A DNA stretch of 64,000 nt from Ladona fulva (lineage: Eukaryota > Arthropoda > Insecta > Odonata > Libellulidae), in NCBI GenBank assembly GCA_000376725.2, contig KZ308248.1, positions 518,055-582,054 of the forward strand, given 5' to 3'. The notes below the pieces were generated by a model, which did not search any database, had not been told where the DNA came from, and was given only the letters and a program-made list of their open reading frames with translations. Below are positions 60,452 to 64,000 of the stretch, piece after piece; positions within the stretch are counted from its first letter, which is position 1, and the number at the start of each line of letters is the position of its first letter. Both the position numbers and the translations under genes were made by a program.

Positions 60452-60791
60452 CTTATCCCCTCTACTATCAGATACGTAGAGCTAGGAGAGGGAAATGAGG
60501 CTTACGAGGCAAGATGAGGAGTGAGGTAGTGTGCCCTTGCTCTCCTCACTGAGCTTTAATGCTATAAGCTGAAGAGACCCACGTTAGTGAAGCACAGTGA
60601 CTCTACGAGTGACTCTTTTCGTAACATTGCGTAAGGAGAAACCTTGATTAATGGTATTATTCAGCATAACTCATACCTCTTTAGCTTTCGTATCATTACC
60701 GTTATGAACAAGACTGAGACAAAAGTAAATAAAAGATACATTTTTCTCTATCCCGTACCGAAAGAAAAATGATAAATATTTCATTCATCAA
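60452..60791 (+). repeat. Dispersed repeat, copy 2 (partner at 23991)
   Basis: Same blocks and orientation as copy 1, with about 15 bp extra after ttttcgtaacatt. Copy-to-copy divergence is moderate with several small indels, indicating an old family. It has no coding capacity. Confidence 0.75.
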
Positions 60792-61428
60792 GATATGGTA
60801 ATAGGACCGTAATTTTGTAAGTTGAGCTAAACGAATGTGTTGTTATTTTAAATTTTAGTGATGCTTTTTGTAATCAGAATTTAACTGTCTTCTATATTGC
60901 GTGTTCTAACCATAATTTTTCTCTATTTCAGGTAAGAGGAAACTCCAAGTAAATAACACGTACGTTTATCGAAGGCCCGTACGGACATGAAGGTGTTTTC
61001 CAGAGGATAGAGCTTGGGCAGTCAGATAAGTCTGTCATTTCCATTTTTGCGAGTGTTCTGTACTTCGACTAACTTCCATTATCACTTGCTCATATCCTTT
61101 AGTTTCTCATACACCCTTCAATTAAGATGAAAAACTCTCAAGTCTCCAAAATACATGTATCGGGAACTCATTGAACTTATCACCCTCGCTGTACAAACTA
61201 ACAGCACTCTGTAGATACTTCGTTAAATATAGCTCGTGGCGTCGAATAATTACAACTTTAAAATCAACACTTGTGGCCGATAGGCTAGTTACACGTTTAT
61301 GGGCCAAGAGCTTATGTTTTTAATCATTGTCACCCATTTCGCTTGAGCCAATAGTTCTATTATGTTTCGGTTTGGGTTAATTTAAAGTATTACGATCAGA
61401 AATAAATGTTCGTAAATTTAATTATTAC
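60792..61428. other. Intron-like DNA, nothing recognised
   Basis: AT-rich. ctctatttcaggtaag at about 60921-60936 looks like acceptor and donor back to back, with no exon between them. Confidence 0.55.
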
Positions 61429-61618
61429 GAGGAAGAGAAAATAGCGGGGTTTGAAGACGGCACGGCCCTTTTCTTTTACGACCGTAGTATTTTATTAATG
61501 TTTCAGAGAGAGAAAGACTTTGCAAGTACTGATTTTGGTGTAACGCTCTACGCTTAATCCACCTGATTGCCAAAGAATGAGAAACGGTGTGGGAAAGTAT
61601 ACAATGAATACTCCCTTG
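61429..61618 (+). repeat. 190-bp direct repeat, first copy
   Basis: Starts gaggaagagaaaatagcggg and ends aatactcccttg. It aligns without notable gaps to 61728-61917 at an offset of 299 bp, with scattered substitutions. No coding sequence. Confidence 0.85.
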
Positions 61619-61726
61619 TAATCACGGCGTTGTTCCATTTTCACACGTATTCATTTTTTTAATTACGGAAAATATATTTGAAATATTTATACTATATCAT
61701 TTATCATATCACCACCGTGAGAGATC

Positions 61727-61727
61727 N
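61727..61727. other. Single ambiguous base (N)
   Basis: The only non-ACGT position noticed in the window. It lies exactly one base before the second copy of the 190-bp repeat, which suggests an assembly or polishing uncertainty at the repeat junction. Confidence 0.9.
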
Positions 61728-61917
61728 GAGGAAGAGAAAATAGCGGGTCTTGAAGACTGTACAGCCCTTCTCTCTTACGAGCGTAGTATTTTATTAATTT
61801 TTCAGAGAGAGAAAGACTTTAGAAGTACTGATTTCGGTGTAACGCTCTTCGCTTAACCCACCTAATGGCCAAAGAATGAGAAACGGTGTGGAAAGGTATT
61901 CAATGAATACTCCCTTG
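61728..61917 (+). repeat. 190-bp direct repeat, second copy
   Basis: Same start and end phrases as the copy at 61429. Substitutions are spread along the length, so it is not a simple assembly duplicate of one read sequence. Confidence 0.85.
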
Positions 61918-62109
61918 CTAAAGAGAAATATCTCCTGATAATATAAGACTTTAATAGTGTGGTAGGCCAGCATATTCCCATATTGCAAAGAATTTTAGAT
62001 GGAGTTTACTATGAACCGTCGCTGGACTTGTTTTTCACCGTGTTAAGACGTTCACTGCAGTTGTGGTCTTGGCTTCGTGTGTGTTTTCATGAAACCTCAG
62101 TGCGACTCT

Positions 62110-62257
62110 GACCAAATGCTTTTAGTACTAGTACTACTGTTAAAAGTGCTTCGACAGCTTAGGTCATTTCGCACGTAGGCCCCCACCGCCAATCGAACCC
62201 GGGACCGCTTTCGTTGCAATCGAACGCGTTGCCCACTTGGCTATCCTGGAGCCCACC
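62110..62257 (-). repeat. tRNA-derived SINE, family B
   Basis: On minus: GGGCTCCAGGATAGCC, A box TAGCCAAGTGGG identical to the 56.2-kb copy, B box GGTTCGATTGG (two changes), then gggggcctacgtgcgaaatg, acctaagctgtcgaagcac, ttttaac. It is in opposite orientation to its partner 6 kb away. Confidence 0.75.
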
Positions 62258-63374
62258 AAATGCTATTTCTTCGATTAGTTACTCAGTTGTCGATTTATTT
62301 ATTTCCTTTGGTGAGTCTACCGTAAGTACAAACAAAACAGTTTTTCTAATTTGGCCGTTCATATCGCAAACACGGCTCTACGGAATCATTCGAAGATTCA
62401 CTTTCGTGAGCGAGTCGACAGTTGTGACGCTCGATTTCGAAAGAGGGAGCGGTCGATGCGGAATCAGCCGACGAGTGGTTTGTCTCCGTCCGTCACCCGT
62501 TTTCTTTTGTTTGTTAGTTTAAGCGGAAGAGGTCGCGGAGCACGCGACACCCTGGCAAACAATCCGAAGTCGATTCCGCATATCTTTCGCGGCTCGTGAC
62601 GGAGTCGAAACAATGCAACGGCATTTCCAAGCGGCCTCTCCGCTCGTGGGAAAGAAGCTCTCATCTGCTTCGAGGATCGCACGCTCAGCGATATCTTTCA
62701 TTCTTTTCCCGAGATCGCGATTCGTCACGATTTTATTCCATTCGAAAAAAAGTGTCGGATCGGCGAATTACGATTCACTCGGCACAACTTCCTTATCGGC
62801 CAACAAGAAAGCGAGCCCTCTCCGAGGTCGAAATTACATCACTCTCGATTAACCAGGTAAGGAGGGAAATGAAATTCTCGGCTATGAATCCCAAGCTTAT
62901 CGGGAAAATGGAAATAATAAATATGTAGTACTTAACATTCCCGTTATTCGTTTTCGGAATAAGCTAGCTAATAGCTTCTTTGTTTCGTCCTCCAAAATCC
63001 CTGTCCTTGCAGATTTCTCTTTTTCCAAACAACAATCTTCTCATACTTCATTCGCCCCTCAAACTACGTGTCCTTCTTTTTTTCAATTTCCGATGAACTT
63101 TTTTTCTGTTCTCGTCACTCACACTCAAATAAGAGGAAAATTCGACATATAATGAATTACTTCTTCTTAGTCTTATTCCTGTTACCGATGTATTATTTAC
63201 TTATTTAACCCTTATGGCGACGTTAGACTATTAGGCCTCTTTTGTACTTAACTTATGAGGTAGGCTGATGATTTTTGTCGATTGGTGATGATGAGAATGC
63301 GGTTTTGGCACAGCGACTTGGACAGCCAGATGCCCATCCTGCCGCCGAACCTTGTCACAGTCACACGATCATTC
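62258..63374. other. Intron-like DNA, GC-richer to 62.9 kb
   Basis: Plus frame 62596-62928 contains ttaaccag|gtaagg at about 62849-62862, a donor-like site, but the upstream peptide is basic and low-information and has minus-strand frames opposite it. Not called as an exon. Confidence 0.45.
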
Positions 63375-63468
63375 CGTAACCAGAAATATCCGAGTTGCCG
63401 GGACTCCAACCCGGGACCTTGAGGTTGGAACGCTATAAAGCTAACAACTCCTCCACCGTGCCCTCTAA
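63375..63468 (-). repeat. tRNA-derived SINE head, family A
   Basis: Plus: ccgagttgccgggactccaa, cccgggaccttgaggttgga, acgctataaagctaacaact, cctccaccgtgccc. Both promoter regions are recognisable on minus; the B box has one change. Confidence 0.7.
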
Positions 63469-64000
63469 AACAATAAATTATATCATCACAAAATTGCTAT
63501 AAATTAATTTACTTTGATGTAAAAGCATAGTATAAGCAAAATTAATGTTAAACTTCACAAAATCGTCTTATTACCCGAAGAAAGAAAATATATTTGGTGG
63601 AAAAGTACTATTCGTAGATTTGTTTCCAAAATTGCTATTTTCGAGTAACTGATTTTGAATTATTCAACCAGAAAATCTGCTGGAGTTAAATTTATCAACT
63701 AACGTTAGCCTTAATTTACTTAAGGTTTTACTAACAACAATTCAAAGACCCAATACGCGACAATTTTATAAATAACTTTGGATACTCCCATAATTTGTAA
63801 GTAATAGCTTCTTTTTTATCATAATTAACACCAGGATCGCATTACAATGTAAAGTGTAACATTTTCGGTAAATAGTTGGCTAGATTTTCTCATTTGAGCC
63901 CCCTATTTATTAAGAAACACCTGCTAGTGTTTCTTATTAATTACCGCCAGCCAAATTTCCGTAACAGGTCGGCCATGCATAGATAAGCATATTTAGCGTA
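63469..64000. other. AT-rich intron-like DNA
   Basis: No exon or repeat. A short inverted pair aagaaacacctgctag / agtgtttctta lies at about 63912-63936. Confidence 0.55.

Noticed and set aside
60921..60940. Exon boundary at tttcaggtaag
   Set aside because: Acceptor and donor directly abut; no coding sequence lies between or after.
62596..62862. Exon ending at a donor-like ccag|gtaagg
   Set aside because: The peptide has no family resemblance, no acceptor is convincing, and competing frames exist on minus.
1..64000. CRISPR arrays, bacterial operons, phage or plasmid features
   Set aside because: No regularly spaced repeats with spacers, no long prokaryotic ORFs or ribosome-binding sites; the window is clearly metazoan intronic DNA.

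Overview
This window looks like intronic, transposon-rich DNA from an animal with a large genome, most likely an insect. The order cannot be fixed from sequence alone. Base composition is mostly AT-rich with scattered GC-richer islands. Bacterial features (ribosome-binding sites, operons, long ORFs) are absent. Only one stretch is convincingly part of a cellular protein-coding gene: a 183-bp plus-strand exon (31920-32102) with a textbook acceptor and donor. It encodes 61 residues of the C-terminal part of a Sema domain that match A-type plexins (axon-guidance semaphorin receptors). The exon is flanked by at least 31.9 kb without another exon I can recognise on either side, so both adjoining introns are very long.

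The rest is intron carrying mobile-element debris. (1) A tRNA-derived SINE family (family A) has about a dozen full, truncated or possible copies with recognisable pol III A/B boxes and a shared tail; one pair is fused head-to-head into a large hairpin. A second SINE family (B) has two inverted copies at 56.2 and 62.2 kb. (2) Penelope-like retroelement remains: an eroded 3' coding end with its terminal repeat at 35.3-35.7 kb, and further terminal-repeat pieces at 2.5, 28.3, 29.4, 29.9, 48.6 and 50.8 kb. These carry hammerhead-ribozyme motifs. The best, on the minus strand at 50.82 kb, has every core position intact, and the 28.3-kb piece is a perfect 71-bp inverted repeat. (3) LINE fragments: a broken, internally duplicated reverse-transcriptase C-terminus at 38.2-39.0 kb and a more open one at 50.9-51.2 kb. 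(4) DNA transposons: an internally deleted mariner/Tc1-type element at 8.66-9.25 kb that keeps both transposase termini and both inverted repeats, a hAT-type MITE at 44.94-45.60 kb with a second MITE nested inside it, and weaker ends elsewhere. (5) Unclassified dispersed repeats (3.7/6.7 kb, 24.0/60.5 kb), a 28-nt tandem repeat at 40.0 kb, and a 190-bp direct duplication at 61.4/61.7 kb whose second copy begins right after the only N in the window.

Layout: 1-31919 upstream intron (SINEs, mariner derivative, Penelope-derived palindromes); 31920-32102 plexin exon; 32103-64000 downstream intron (Penelope 3' end, LINE fragments, nested hAT MITEs, SINEs, duplications). Many open frames of 60-170 codons exist, but apart from those listed they show no family signature, often overlap on both strands, and are treated as chance. 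All protein-family calls come from remembered motifs; no search was run.
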